Of a stretch of DNA of 64,000 bases, positions 33,431 to 44,479 are shown piece after piece. The position numbers and the translations under genes are program-made. The stretch lies in assembly GCA_018398585.1 (NCBI GenBank), contig JAGTTD010000026.1, forward strand, positions 4,035,001-4,099,000. Direction: 5' to 3'. Every line of letters starts with the position of its first letter. Positions within the stretch are counted from its first letter, which is position 1. The notes below the pieces were generated by a model. The model saw only the letters and a list, made by a program, of their open reading frames with translations, made no database searches and was not told where the DNA came from. The stretch is from Simmondsia chinensis. Its lineage: Eukaryota; Streptophyta; Magnoliopsida; Caryophyllales; Simmondsiaceae.

Positions 33431-35200
33431 TTAGTAATTATAAAAAATTTATTAGAGCAATTTAGATATTAATGCCATGAAGTTTGATATATTTAATTTT
33501 ATAGTACTTTTTGTGAAATAACTTTTTAGTCAAAAAAATATAATTAAAAAATAGTTTAAATAACGATCTGTATTGGTGTAACTATGCCCCATTTTATTCT
33601 TTCTTACCGTCATTTGGATGATTTTATAAAATATATGTAACTTGCTGTATTAAAACATTATTTCACAAAATTTATGAACTAAAAACTTAGTACACTAAAC
33701 CTCATAATAGTAATAAGTTATAATTGAACATGTATTTAAATAATAAAATAATAATCATAATGTTTTCAAAAATTTTTATTTTTCCTCTTCACTTTCATTT
33801 TCCCTCCATAACTATTACCAAAGGACAAAATCATATTACCAACAAATAAGCTTTGAATATTAGACCAATACTGATAGAGACATTTACAAATAGACAAATT
33901 TATTGTTAGTATTATTCTTATAATATTAAAAGAATTATTATTAACAAATAAAGTCACTAGTTTTAAATTTAAAAAAAATTAATAATACTTAATTCTTTTT
34001 TACTCAATTTTTATTTTCCCTCCATAATTTTCATTTCCTCTTTAATTTTTCCCCTTTTCTCTCAAATTTTTATTTTCCCTCTCAAATTTTCCCCCAATAC
34101 TTATAATTCTAACCCAAAATTAATTTAATAGTTAAATAAATTTAATAATTCATTCAAAAAAAAAAAAAAAAAAAAAGTAAAGTAAAAGCAAAACGACTCG
34201 ACCACATACTTCCCCCCAATACTTACAGCCCACCCTTACTTCACTTCACCCACACACACCCCCAACTTCTCTCCAACAAGCAACCACGCCGGCGGCTACG
34301 ACTTGACCGCCACCACGCAGCCACGTCGACTCGACCACCACCACGCCGGCCACCGCTGCTGGGTCTTCCGGCTTGACTCGACAGCCCTCACGTCAGGCTC
34401 AGTGCCCTAAATTTCTGGTATAAATATGAGCTTTTATATACAATTTGCATTTTATTTTGTTTAAAACATGTGAATTTGTTGTATGAGACATGAATTTTGC
34501 TGAAATTTATGCTGGTCGTTCCTAGTTGTTGAGTAGTTTTGTGGCGGGAGGTTGTGGGTTTGGATATTGAAGTGGTTCTATCAACTCTTGGGCTTGGATA
34601 ATGGTGGTGCTTCTGATTTTTTTGATTTTAATGTATTTTTCGTGCAATTTGTGGTTTGTATTCATTAGTTTTGTTGATATTAACATGTATATTTGCTTTG
34701 AATTTAGTGTGGATTAGGTAACTATTTTTGTCTAAACTGTTTAACTGAAATCTTATGTTTGTTGATATATTGGTTCTTGTTGCTGTTTTTTTACTTTTAA
34801 TTGTGAGTAAGATCGGGTAATTAGGTTATCTTGTACTGATTGTACTATTTGATTTATGGAAATTTGTGTGCTTTAGTGATTTAGAGCTATAAATATTGTC
34901 TGATTCAAGTTCGAGGTAAGCCATATGTTAATGTTCATGTCCATAAATGATTTAGACCAAACCTAGAAGTTATACTACAAAGATTGTGTATAATACGAGA
35001 TCAAACCTACTAAATTAAACACTACAAAAAAGTTATACCATGTAGAAGTTAGAAAATTATATAGAACTAAAACTATTGTGCTTGACTTATCTTGTCTTAA
35101 GGAACTATGATAACATCTCCAAAAGTTGAACTAAAACATTGCATAAGCAAGTTGTATGAAGTAAATCAATGATGAATTGAACAAAAAAGATCGACTTGGT
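33431..35200. other. CACTA interior without TNPD; GC-rich leader
   Basis: Mostly AT-rich. A GC-rich block at 34250-34400 (GCCGGC, CACCACC repeats) looks like a 5' leader exon that also reduces to low-complexity sequence. No transposase catalytic motifs are seen where they would be expected. Confidence 0.5.
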
Positions 35201-35645
35201 TTTAGTTTAGAAGGTTGTCTTGCTTCGATGTGATTGGGTAGATCCTAATAGGGGTATTAAGAAAGATCGACTTAGTTTTAGTTTAGTAAACCTTAAGACA
35301 TTAATGAAAACAGACGAGCCTTTTGTTATGGCTGACCAAGTCCAACAAGTTTTCTATACATCTGATAGTAGAGAAAATGATTGGCATGTTGTGACTTGTA
35401 CAAAACCAAGGGATTTGTTTGACATGGAGGAAGATAACATACCAGAACCTGACAGGCATCCATCCAATGAGATACGAGAAGATGTTAACATGGATGAGCT
35501 AAACATTGTTAGAGAAGATGTGGAAGGGGTTATGGTTGACAAACCCTTGAATGAACTAATTAGTGTTGAAATTGATGATGAATATTTCCACTATAGTGAT
35601 AGTAGTGAAGAAGATGACACTTTATATGATTACGATTATGATTAG
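35170..35645 (+). pseudogene. DUF4216 exon of CACTA element
   Basis: The domain reads KVVLLRCDWVDPNRGIKKD, FSLVNLKTLM, PFVMADQVQQVFYTSD, DWHVVTCTKPRDLFDMEED, followed by a long acidic tail ending DYDYD. It lacks the first 15-20 residues seen in the copy at 484-1038 (the YYG..LELNY part), so either an exon is lost or the junction is displaced. It shares exon order with the first CACTA element but is clearly a different family member. Confidence 0.78.
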
Positions 35646-35973
35646 AATTAATAGTCATGTTTTTTTTTTTTTTGTAATTGTAACATGGAGAGATGGATTT
35701 TTGAATTCTATTAAATGTGAGTTCTGGTATTGTGGTTGATTATAGCATTATGCTTGTTTAATATAATATGCCATGATCTTAAGAATATTGTTGTATTGTA
35801 TTTGTTTGCTAATCTTAAATGTTGAAGGTTTTCATGGCATCTACTGGAATGAAAAAAAGGCTAGTGAAGTCGTCGGATTTGCTGGTTTTCCACACATCTT
35901 ATTGCTATATTGTTATTTGTTAATATATCTCGATTATATTTTTGCTATGTTGTCCTTCCTATTTTCTATGTAG

Positions 35974-38497
35974 AAATTGGCATCTCGTAGAAATGATCAT
36001 CAAACAGCACAAGCGCAACATATTCTTCAGCAATTACGTTGCAGCCCTAGGTTGGCTCATCGTCCTCTACCTCAAAAGCGGAGTGATGATGAGACATCCT
36101 TTCAGAAAGCACGACGTGCTTTATTTCCTACTGATCATACGCATGATAATCTGGCCCAAGTTGAAGCAGAAGTAGAGCATGTTGCAGAAAATATCATTCC
36201 CGATGAAGGGGAAAATATGATTCGTGAGTCTATTTTTTTAGATTACATTATATTTTATCTTGTAATTGTGTACTAGTTATGGGTACTCTTAACCCTTTCT
36301 CGCCCTTTTTTTTTACTGTTTCCATTTGAAAAGGTACTAAAGGTAATCGTAATTGTCCATTGCGGGAAAAAGGCTTGATACAGCTAGAAGTAATGAAAGA
36401 CAAGGTTGTGAATTAATCATGTTAATTTTGTAATTGTGGGCATTGTATCAAGTAAACACTTATGTTCGATGTTTTGATGTCATGTGAATTTGTTGAGGGT
36501 CTGGAACTGGTAATACATCTGGTACATCATCTCAATCTCAAGGGCAAGCACAACAACCTAGTAGCACTCAATCAGGTTGTGTTATAATATTTTTAGGATT
36601 TTAATTACAGTATTGTATTTAATATATACTAATGATATAGCAAAGACTTTAATTTGGTAAAGTTAGTACTCAATTACATTTTTTTTGCCTTACAATTAGC
36701 ACCCTTAATATATACTAATGGAATTTGTTTGGTGTTGTAGGATTGGAGCCTCAAAAGAAAAAGAGGGGGCCCAAATAAATTAAAGAGGTTGAAGGATAAA
36801 GTTTTTATTGACGTTAATGCTGAAGGTCAGCCCGACGACGACAATCAAAGAAAAATGTCAACTTCGATTGGGATTCATGCTAGAAATCCTCGAAAGTTGC
36901 CAATTGATCTAGAGCATTGGTCAGAAATGCAAGAGTGGAGAATTGACCACATATGGCAAATCATAAATGTAACTTATTTCTTATTATGTAAAAAACAGAA
37001 ATAGATTATTAGTTATATTGCTTGAGTTCTAAGTGATTGTTGTATTTATATTTCAGGAAGAGTACTACTTCCCCGAAGGAAGGGAGCCATACATATGGGT
37101 CCGTTCAAAAATGAATTATAGTTGGAGAGAGAATAAAAGCGAGTGGAGAAACAACCTTATTGAAGGTTTCTCGAAAGAGAGAGCTTTGGGCAATAAACCT
37201 GAGGTTGTACCTGATTTACAGTGGAGAAGGTTTGTAGAATTTTGCTTTTCTTAAAAAGGGCAGGTATATCTATGTGATTATAATAGTAAATATGGATCTA
37301 ATATTCTTATATTGATAATGGTTGTAGTTCCCGCTTTTTTATTAATTATTCTCATAGTGTCATAATTTTTGATATAGAAATGCCGCCAAAGAGCCATAGC
37401 CAATCAAAAAGAATCAAAATCGAGACACTATGCAGGTAGCAAGAGTTTTGCCAGAGTACGGAAAGCTAAGGTAATTGAAGCTCTCTTTAGTTTCATATTT
37501 CAATACTTTTTATACACTAAATTTTGATGTTAAGTAACATATACATTCTTGTTTGAATAGAGGAAACAAGCTGGTAAAGAACCCGATGAGATTGATATCT
37601 ATAAGGAAACCCATATTCCGAAGCATCACGCCGCGCTTGATGATGATACTTCTACTGCCTTGGTTTGATAATTGCTATATTTATTGGATCATTCTAAATT
37701 TGTTTAGTGTTTATGCATTCCAATATCCATTCTAATAGATTAAAATATTACTTTATACAGATGGAGATTGATAGGAGACTATCAGAACTTCCGGATGATG
37801 CAGATGAAGCATTCATTAAAGAAGAACGAAGGAAGATATTTTTGAAGTTGTGGGAGTGAACAATAATGGATACGCAAAAACTTACGGATTAGGTGTTAAG
37901 GTTCCTCGTTCTAGTGCTAAGCGTGCTGCTCTAGCTGAGGAACAGGCTAAGACCAGAAAGTTGAAGGAGGAGCTGAAAATTATGAATGAGAAGTGGTCTA
38001 ATTCAGAAGAGAGTTTAAAGAAATCATGGGAAAAGATAAACTTTCTCGAGTCCACTCTTCTGAAATTTATAGGAAAGGTAATTGTTCAACATATAGTAGT
38101 AGAGCAACATTTTATTAGTTTGAAGTTAGCCAATATAGTTCTCGATAGTATGTTAATTAGCGTTGTTTTTTATTGAACCTAATTGACTATTGATCATTTA
38201 CTTGTGACATAATATATCTATTTTGGCTTTGCAACAATGAATATGAATTATAAAGATAAATATTCCAAAATATGGCGGTGCAAATGTTAGGACTTGATTG
38301 CTAACTATTATGAATAACTAACTTATGTGCTAAAAGATTGGGATCGAGTTTTTATGTGCTAAAAGATTGGGATCGAGTTTAAGTGGTACATTTGACGTCT
38401 TTGTTAATCGTTGTCACAGGAAAAGGGCATGTTAGCTGATGATGAGCATAATCAAGAGTATGGAGACCAGGATTACACAGATGAAGATGACATATAG
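35974..38497 (+). pseudogene. Transposase_24-like accessory gene of CACTA element, broken
   Basis: Exons in order: a basic N-terminal exon (35974-36222, SRRNDHQTAQAQHILQQL), a core exon (about 36741-36968, VFIDVNAEGQPDDD and TSIGIHARNPRKLPID), YYFPEGREPYIW and RENKSEWRNN (37057-37266), a conserved NQKESKSRHYAGSKSFARVR exon (37379-37469), one starting RKQAGKEPDEIDIYKETHIP (37561-37721), and a coiled-coil exon (37761-38075). Two lesions are visible: an in-frame TAA at 37252-37254 where the family continues with Lys-Gly-Gln, and a frame shift near 37845 before GVNNNGYAKTYGLGVKVP. The final exon may reach 38497. Confidence 0.7.
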
Positions 38498-38729
38498 GAG
38501 GATGTCTTTGTTGCATATATATCATGAATTTATCTTTTTTGCTATATAAACTTTTAAGATTTATTTTGGATTGTTTTCTTTTGTTGGGATTAAATTAGAC
38601 ATGATATATTTTTTTGAGCACAAAATTAGACATGATATTAAAGATGTATTTTGGATGTTGTGGGGATTTGTTTGTTAGTAAATGTATATGTATTAATGAA
38701 GGGACTAGTTGTATGAAATTGTTGGGAAA

Positions 38730-39270
38730 TCCTTGCCAATGGAAAATTTTTGTTGGTATATGCAGAAAGTCTTTGTTGGTATATCTTCTACTACTATATG
38801 CTGATTGTAGGAATAATCTTTAGCAATTGAAATTTTTTTTGGTTGGAATACCCTTTGCCAACATACAGTTTTTATTGGTATAATCTTTACCAACAAAAAA
38901 TTTGTTGTTGGTAAAAAATCTTTTACCAACAGAAAATTTGTATTGGTACAATCCTTTACCAACATAAAATTTTTATTGGTATAACTTTTATCAATAAAGA
39001 ACTTATTGTTGGTATACTCTTTACCAATAGAGAATTTGTTGTTGGTAGTAACTTTTACCAACAGAAAACTTTGTTGGTACAACTTTTACCAACAAATGAA
39101 CAATTGTTGCTAATGATAAGCTATTACCAACAGTTTAAATTTCTGTTGGTAAAACTTTTACCAACAGTGGCTATACCAACAGCTTACCAACAGACTGATT
39201 TCTGTTGGTAAAGCCTTTACCAACAGAAAAATTACCATTGCCAACAACAATCCTGTTGTTGGTAGTTGTC
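38730..39270. repeat. Right subterminal repeat array of CACTA element
   Basis: More than a dozen direct and inverted copies of TTACCAACAG / CTGTTGGTAA in 540 bp, densest near the terminus. The minus-strand frame at 38705-39082 is a read-through of this array. Confidence 0.85.
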
Positions 39271-39289
39271 ACTTTTTTTGCAGTGGAAG

Positions 39290-39462
39290 TGTGTTGTGTT
39301 AAACTAAAAGTGCAGAGGGTTCACTTGATACAAAAAAAATAGTGTCCCACATTGGTTGGGTAGTTAAGCAAATGCCTATATATATATAAGGAGTTACTCA
39401 ACTCATTACCAATCGGTTTTGTGATGCAACCTTCTTTGGTTTGTATCATTGGTATCAGAGCC
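39290..39462 (+). mobile_element. TRIM-like LTR end plus PBS
   Basis: TTTGGTTTGTATCA (ends 39448) is followed at once by TTGGTATCAGAGCC, a textbook initiator-tRNA-Met PBS. About 54 bp before it recur at 41497-41550 (ATTACYAATYGGTTTT, CCTYCTTTGGTTTGTATCA). Together with the absence of coding sequence in between, this suggests a short LTR retrotransposon (TRIM/SMART type). Confidence 0.55.
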
Positions 39463-41480
39463 GTCGATCTTGCGCCGTGGATTGTCGGTCATATGGGGGG
39501 TTGATGCCGTTCTCGGGTCATATGGGGGTCGACGTTATTCATGTTAGATAGTGTACCAGGGAACCCAGTTTATATGAACATTTTTATTAAGTTAATGAAA
39601 GTTATTTATAGTTGTCTATATGTTTACGAGTTTATATATATGTAATGTTGTGCATTTTTTTAAGCATATACCATGAGATGGACGAAGTTCTTAAATAACA
39701 TTTGGTATATATGTTTTAGTGGATAATGGGATTATGCCACGGATGGACTAATAACAGATAAAATATTATTTAATATACAATTCATAGTCAGTGATGAGTT
39801 TGGGTTATTTGTCTGCTATGTAACATTTAGATAATTTGTCATGGTTATACGGATGATGATCCGTAATGTCATATTGGTATATTACAATGTGATTGTTACA
39901 ATGTGATTGTTACAATTAATGGACCACGTGATTTGCTCGTCTCTGCACTGCTATTGAAAGTGAACAATTCATATATATATGAATTGTTTATACAATGACT
40001 CTAAGTCCGAGAAATGGTATAGACTCGTGCATGAAATGTTAATTGCTTTGATGCGCTAAAAGGATCAAGTTATTATGAGTAACCCGAATCTTACGCTCGT
40101 TGGGTAATTGCACGAAGTATAGCGCGAGCAAATATTTTGCTAGGAATCTAAAGAGAATAATGTCAATTAGTAGATTGGCAAGTATTCGAATTGATTATAG
40201 AGACTTTGGCCAGAGCATTCCTTATGTTTGACAATTGGAATGAATAGAGAAGTGTTTTTCTGTATAGTGAATTATTCGAGAAGGGCGGGTTGAGAAGTAA
40301 GAAGGAAAAGTGAGAAAGAATGACAATAGTAGTTTTGAGTTTTTATTTTTCAAGGACATTTAGTATAGGGGTCAATTGTGAGTAAACTATTACAGAAAAA
40401 TTTAATGAGTAAATATATATGTTTTTAGAGTGCAGTAAAACTTATTAGTGGAATTAAGTTTTACTAAATAGTAATCAACTGTTATTATGAGATGATTTGA
40501 CTTATTTGGAGCTAGAAATTAATTGTCCCTAAGGTCCCTATACAAGCCTCTAAATTATGCACTTAAAGAAATCAAGAAAATTCATAAAATGAACTATTTA
40601 TTCAAGAGGAATAAATTACTTTTTATGTTAAAACCAAAAATTCATAAGATGAGTTTGTAAAAAAAGGAAAAAACAAAAAATCACACGGGCCAGTCACACG
40701 TTGACTAGTGCAAGGGGGACAATCCGTTCCCCCCCCCCCCCCAGTGGGAGAACCAGCAAGCTGGGGTGGCCTCCTAGGGCAACCCGCGCCTCACAGCGTG
40801 GACGAATCACCCTTTGACACGGGAATAATTTATATGTTTTTGAATACTTATCTTGGTTCTTTGACATATCAAAGATTCTATTTTTTATTTAATAAATTAA
40901 TGTGTCAGTTTTTTGGCTGCCTACATAAGCAATAGCTTGATTTATTAGGGTTCAATTTTATCAAGCACTCGGTTTTCATCCAATTTAAATAGAAAATTAA
41001 AAAATAGAAAGTCCCTTCCCAATCAATTCTTTAAATTGTTCTAATAATTACTTGATTTCACGACGCCCACACATTCAATGCTTAAGAGGAATTATGGAGA
41101 AGATCTCAGAGGCATCGTTGGAGCATTTTTATACTTGTAGGCTACAACGAGATATGGGATTGCCTGACTTATACTTTAATTTCGTATTGTTTCTCATGGG
41201 TATGTCATCTATTTTATTCATTGTTATGTCTAATTAGAGTTGAAAACTTAGATATATTTAAAATTGTGAATTTTAAATCATGATTTTATTGCGTTAGATT
41301 TGTATTTAATTTTATTTTGTGAAATTAAAATTGCCCACTCAACAATTCAGTGGTCTTATGGGGGGCCAATGTGTGATGCGTTGCAAAGTCGATTGCCTCA
41401 TTTCAAGGAGCTCATCCTCGGTCTTTTGGACATCCCTGGATCTGCTCTAGAGTTGATCTCGACGTCGTAAAGTCTTGGGC
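39463..41480. other. Non-coding stretch between the two LTR-like ends
   Basis: No domain is seen. A 14-C run at 40729-40742 sits in a locally GC-rich patch (40690-40820). The remainder is AT-rich. Confidence 0.45.
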
Positions 41481-41496
41481 CCTGATCAACATAGCT

Positions 41497-41550
41497 TACT
41501 CCACCCATTACTAATTGGTTTTAAGATGAAACCTCCTTTGGTTTGTATCA
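41497..41550 (+). repeat. Second TRIM-like LTR end
   Basis: It matches the 54 bp that precede the PBS at 39449, ending GGTTTGTATCA. Here no PBS follows, as expected for a 3' LTR. Confidence 0.5.
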
Positions 41551-41694
41551 TCAATAGTGTTTTGTAAGAAAGTTCAGAGTCTCACTATAATTTTCACTAT
41601 ATTTTTCAGGCAGTGGCGGATCCAACGACTTGATGATGAGGGGTCCATTTTTGTAATAAAAATAAAAAATTTTAAAAAAATAAGAAAAATATGT

Positions 41695-42655
41695 GCATAT
41701 ATATTATACAATTAATTAATATAGAATTTTGGATGATATTCATATACATTCTCCGTACTATTGGTGAAAATCAAAGTAACCCCCAAGCTTTAAATTTCAT
41801 CGAAGAAACCTTCCGAATTATTGATCAAAATCAATGTGACTTCCAGACTTTTAATTTCATCAAACACACCCCTCGAAATTTTAGCTAAAATCAATTTGAC
41901 CCCTTAAATTTTAAAAGTTATATCAAATACATCCGAAATATAAAATTTGATTCTTAGATTTGAGAATACAATTTTTGGATGTCTCGAGGTTTCAAAATAT
42001 TTTCACAACGATTGAAACTTTGGTAACTTTTTTTTCATATACTAACTTAACACTTAAAAAATAATATAACTAAGGGTGAAATTTTCAATTATATTTAAAA
42101 CAATCTTACGTAGCAAAAAAATATTTAAAACAATTTGAAAAATAAAAATGTAATTTTGTTTTTAAATTTAAAAATTATTTATTGGTAGTTTTGGGGAGTT
42201 TTATATTTTTAAAATTTTAAATATAAATGATAATTAAATTATGTTTGCATATTTTATTTATTTATTTACTTGCCACATTAGAATAATTTCTAATAGATTT
42301 ATAGAAAAAATATATATTTGAAAAAAAAAATTGAATGCTTAGAATACCTTAAAAATATTTTAAAATCTTAGTACTCTATATTACCAAATGCCATGGTACC
42401 TGAACCAAATTTTTTTTTTTCTAATTTTTAAATAGTTTGGATGCCTTTGATGAAATTTGAAGTTACAGAATCAAATTGATCTTTCTTAATAGTTCGGGGG
42501 TGTCCTTGATTTAATTTTGAAGTTAGAGGGGTTAAATTAATTTTAACCAGTAGTTTGGGGGTGTATTTGATAAAATTAAAAGTTGGAGGAGTTACATTGA
42601 TTTTGACCAATAGTTTAGGGGTTACTTTGATGAAATTATATTAATATGTATATAA
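41695..42655. mobile_element. Foldback element with tandemly repeated arms
   Basis: The left arm has successive units of about 63 bp reading roughly ATTGGTCAAAATCAATGTRA then CCCCCAAACTTTAAATTTCA; the right arm has the same units inverted, including GGGGGTGTATTTGATAAAAT. The outermost bases TTAATATA are also mirrored. The peptides repeated in both arms (NFIKHTPR-like on the + strand, FNFIKYTPK on the minus) are by-products. No coding capacity is seen. Confidence 0.7.
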
Positions 42656-43093
42656 CAAAGAAACAGAATTAATTAACTGATTCAATTATCTCCAACAAGT
42701 CTTTATGTTATAAAAATGATACATAACGTCATTACCAGTGACAACCTTAAGTAAAAATTTGGAAGGAGAATAGAATATGGAACCATTTATCTATTAGATT
42801 TAGCTCGTGCCATGTGCAGTTGAAGTAATTACGGTTCGAAAAAATTTGAGGTTTTAATCTAGAGGTTATTAGGAAGTAAAAATGTCAAAAATTATTAATT
42901 TTGAAACCCTAATTTTGGTGTTTCGGAGAAGACGATGTGTTGGTTTTGCCTTTTGTGTATTTTCTGTTGCAGAAGAGCTTTTTCGCCCCATCCCAAGCAG
43001 GGATTGTCGTGATTTGAGGTTGATTTGGTGTTTGCCAGGAGTGTTGGGTTTTTTCTATTGTGTGAATCTCTCTGTTCATTTTCCTCTTCAGCT
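42656..43093. other. Flank and probable 5' leader of LINE
   Basis: The 71-residue frame at 42882-43097 has no family resemblance. AAAAATGT near 42870 and again at 47796 may be the LINE's target duplication, but it is too short to be sure. Confidence 0.4.
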
Positions 43094-43284
43094 ATGAGCA
43101 TTATGTGTTGGAATTGTTAGGAATGTGGCCAATCCGGGACTGGTCGAGCTCTTAAAGAGTTGATTTTTCTTATGTAGACAAGACAATGGGTTAAGAGATT
43201 GCAATTGATATCTCAAATGCTTAAATTTTTTTTTTTTTTTTCATCCTTCTTTGTTGATTTTGTTGGAAAGGGTTGTGGTTTAGC

Positions 43285-43400
43285 AACAACAACAACAACA
43301 AAAACAACAAAAACAACAGTCCCAGTGCCAAAGTGGCTCCCGCAATAAGCAGGGTCTGGGAGGGATAGATGTACGCAGCCTTTCCCCTTCCGGGTGGAAG
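43285..43400 (-). mobile_element. RTE/Au-type retroposon tail with 16-bp target duplication
   Basis: It is flanked by AGGGTTGTGGTTTAGC on both sides (43269-43284 and 43401-43416), a perfect 16-bp duplication. On the minus strand it reads CTTCCACCCGGAAGG, GGCTGCGTACATC, CAGACCCTGCTTATTGCGGG and ends (TTG)n. It is a 5'-truncated copy of the tail shared with the RTE LINE. Confidence 0.88.
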
Positions 43401-43562
43401 AGGGTTGTGGTTTAGCGCTCTTATATAATGACAAATTCAGAGTTAAGATTGTTGACCATTTAGTGAGATTCATTTTCGGTTGGATTGACGATGTTACTCT
43501 GGCCAATGTTGGTTTCAGATTTTCATTCATTGGAAACCAATGAGGTGTAGAAGGAAATAATT

Positions 43563-43895
43563 TTGGCTATCATTGCGGAGGCTGTTTATGAAGGATTCGA
43601 CACTTTTGCTATAGCGGGGGACTTTAACGCCATTGCCTCACCCTTAGATAAACAAGGCCTTATCCCTACTTGTTTGGAGCAGGTTCGTTTGCTCCAAGAG
43701 TTCTATGATTTTTGTAACATTGCCGAGTTACCATCTCAAGGGTGTCATTTCTTTTGGTCCAACTATCAGGAAGAATCTCACCATATGAAGGAAAGGCTTG
43801 ATAAAATTACTCTAAATATGAGGTGGTTAGACCTTTTCTATCATTGCATTGTTAAGCTTTTCCCCGCAAGTGGTTCTGATCACTCCCCACTTTGA
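43563..43895 (+). pseudogene. LINE endonuclease domain
   Basis: FAIAGDFNAIASPLDKQG carries the GDFN metal-binding motif, CHFFWSNYQE and RLDKITLNMRWL match the central part, and SGSDHSPL holds the SDH catalytic motif of apurinic-like endonucleases. A 110-residue open frame spans it. The N-terminal part (43094-43560) is broken by stops and the retroposon insertion. Confidence 0.82.
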
Positions 43896-44479
43896 TCCTC
43901 TTATTTGGGAATCGTAAGAAACTGTCATATAAATTTCATTTGGTGGCTTCTTCATGAAGTGTGCCCCAGCATTGTTTAGCAAATTTGGTGTTCGGATCCC
44001 TATAATGTCGGTATGCACAGTATTTCAACAAATCAGAAGCGTTGTAATGAGTCTTCTTCTATTTGGGGTAAGAGCCCTATGAAGTTGACTATTGAGAAGA
44101 GCACACTTATCTCTAAACGAATTCAGAAAATTCAAAGCAACCCTTTTGATCCAATTTCTTGGGCTGAAGAGAGAGAATTTCAACAAAGACTTGATCGAAT
44201 CCAAGAAGAAGAGGAACGCTATTGGCACTAGAATTCAAGGATTAATTGGTTAAAAGCTGGGGTTAGAAATATAAAGTTCTTCTGTAGCTCCACTCTAGTT
44301 TGTCATTGCTGGAATCGTATCTCGAGGTTGCATGACAGCCAAGGAAGATGGGTTGAGGATGATGACGCGGTACAGGGGCTATCTCTTCAGTAATTTCACA
44401 ACTTATATGCTCAGAAAGAACATAGTGGAGAAGGCCCTAAATAATGTTCCAAAGTTGATTAATGATTAGTCTTCTCTTT

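Larger units (their letters stand above)
33053..39285 (+). mobile_element. CACTA element with both ends, non-autonomous
   Basis: The left end CACTAAAAAAAAGTGA and right end (reverse complement) CACTGCAAAAAAAGTGA are matched terminal inverted repeats that continue into TACCAACA. The flanking triplets GAG and GAA could be a decayed 3-bp target duplication. Subterminal arrays of TACCAACAG / CTGTTGGTA occupy both ends. Inside are a DUF4216 exon and a Transposase_24 gene, but no TNPD (Transposase_21) catalytic domain, so it would need another element to move. Total length is 6233 bp. Confidence 0.85.

Noticed and set aside
38705..39082. 125-residue minus-strand frame rich in Asn, Lys, Phe
   Set aside because: It reads through the TACCAACAG subterminal repeats of the CACTA element.
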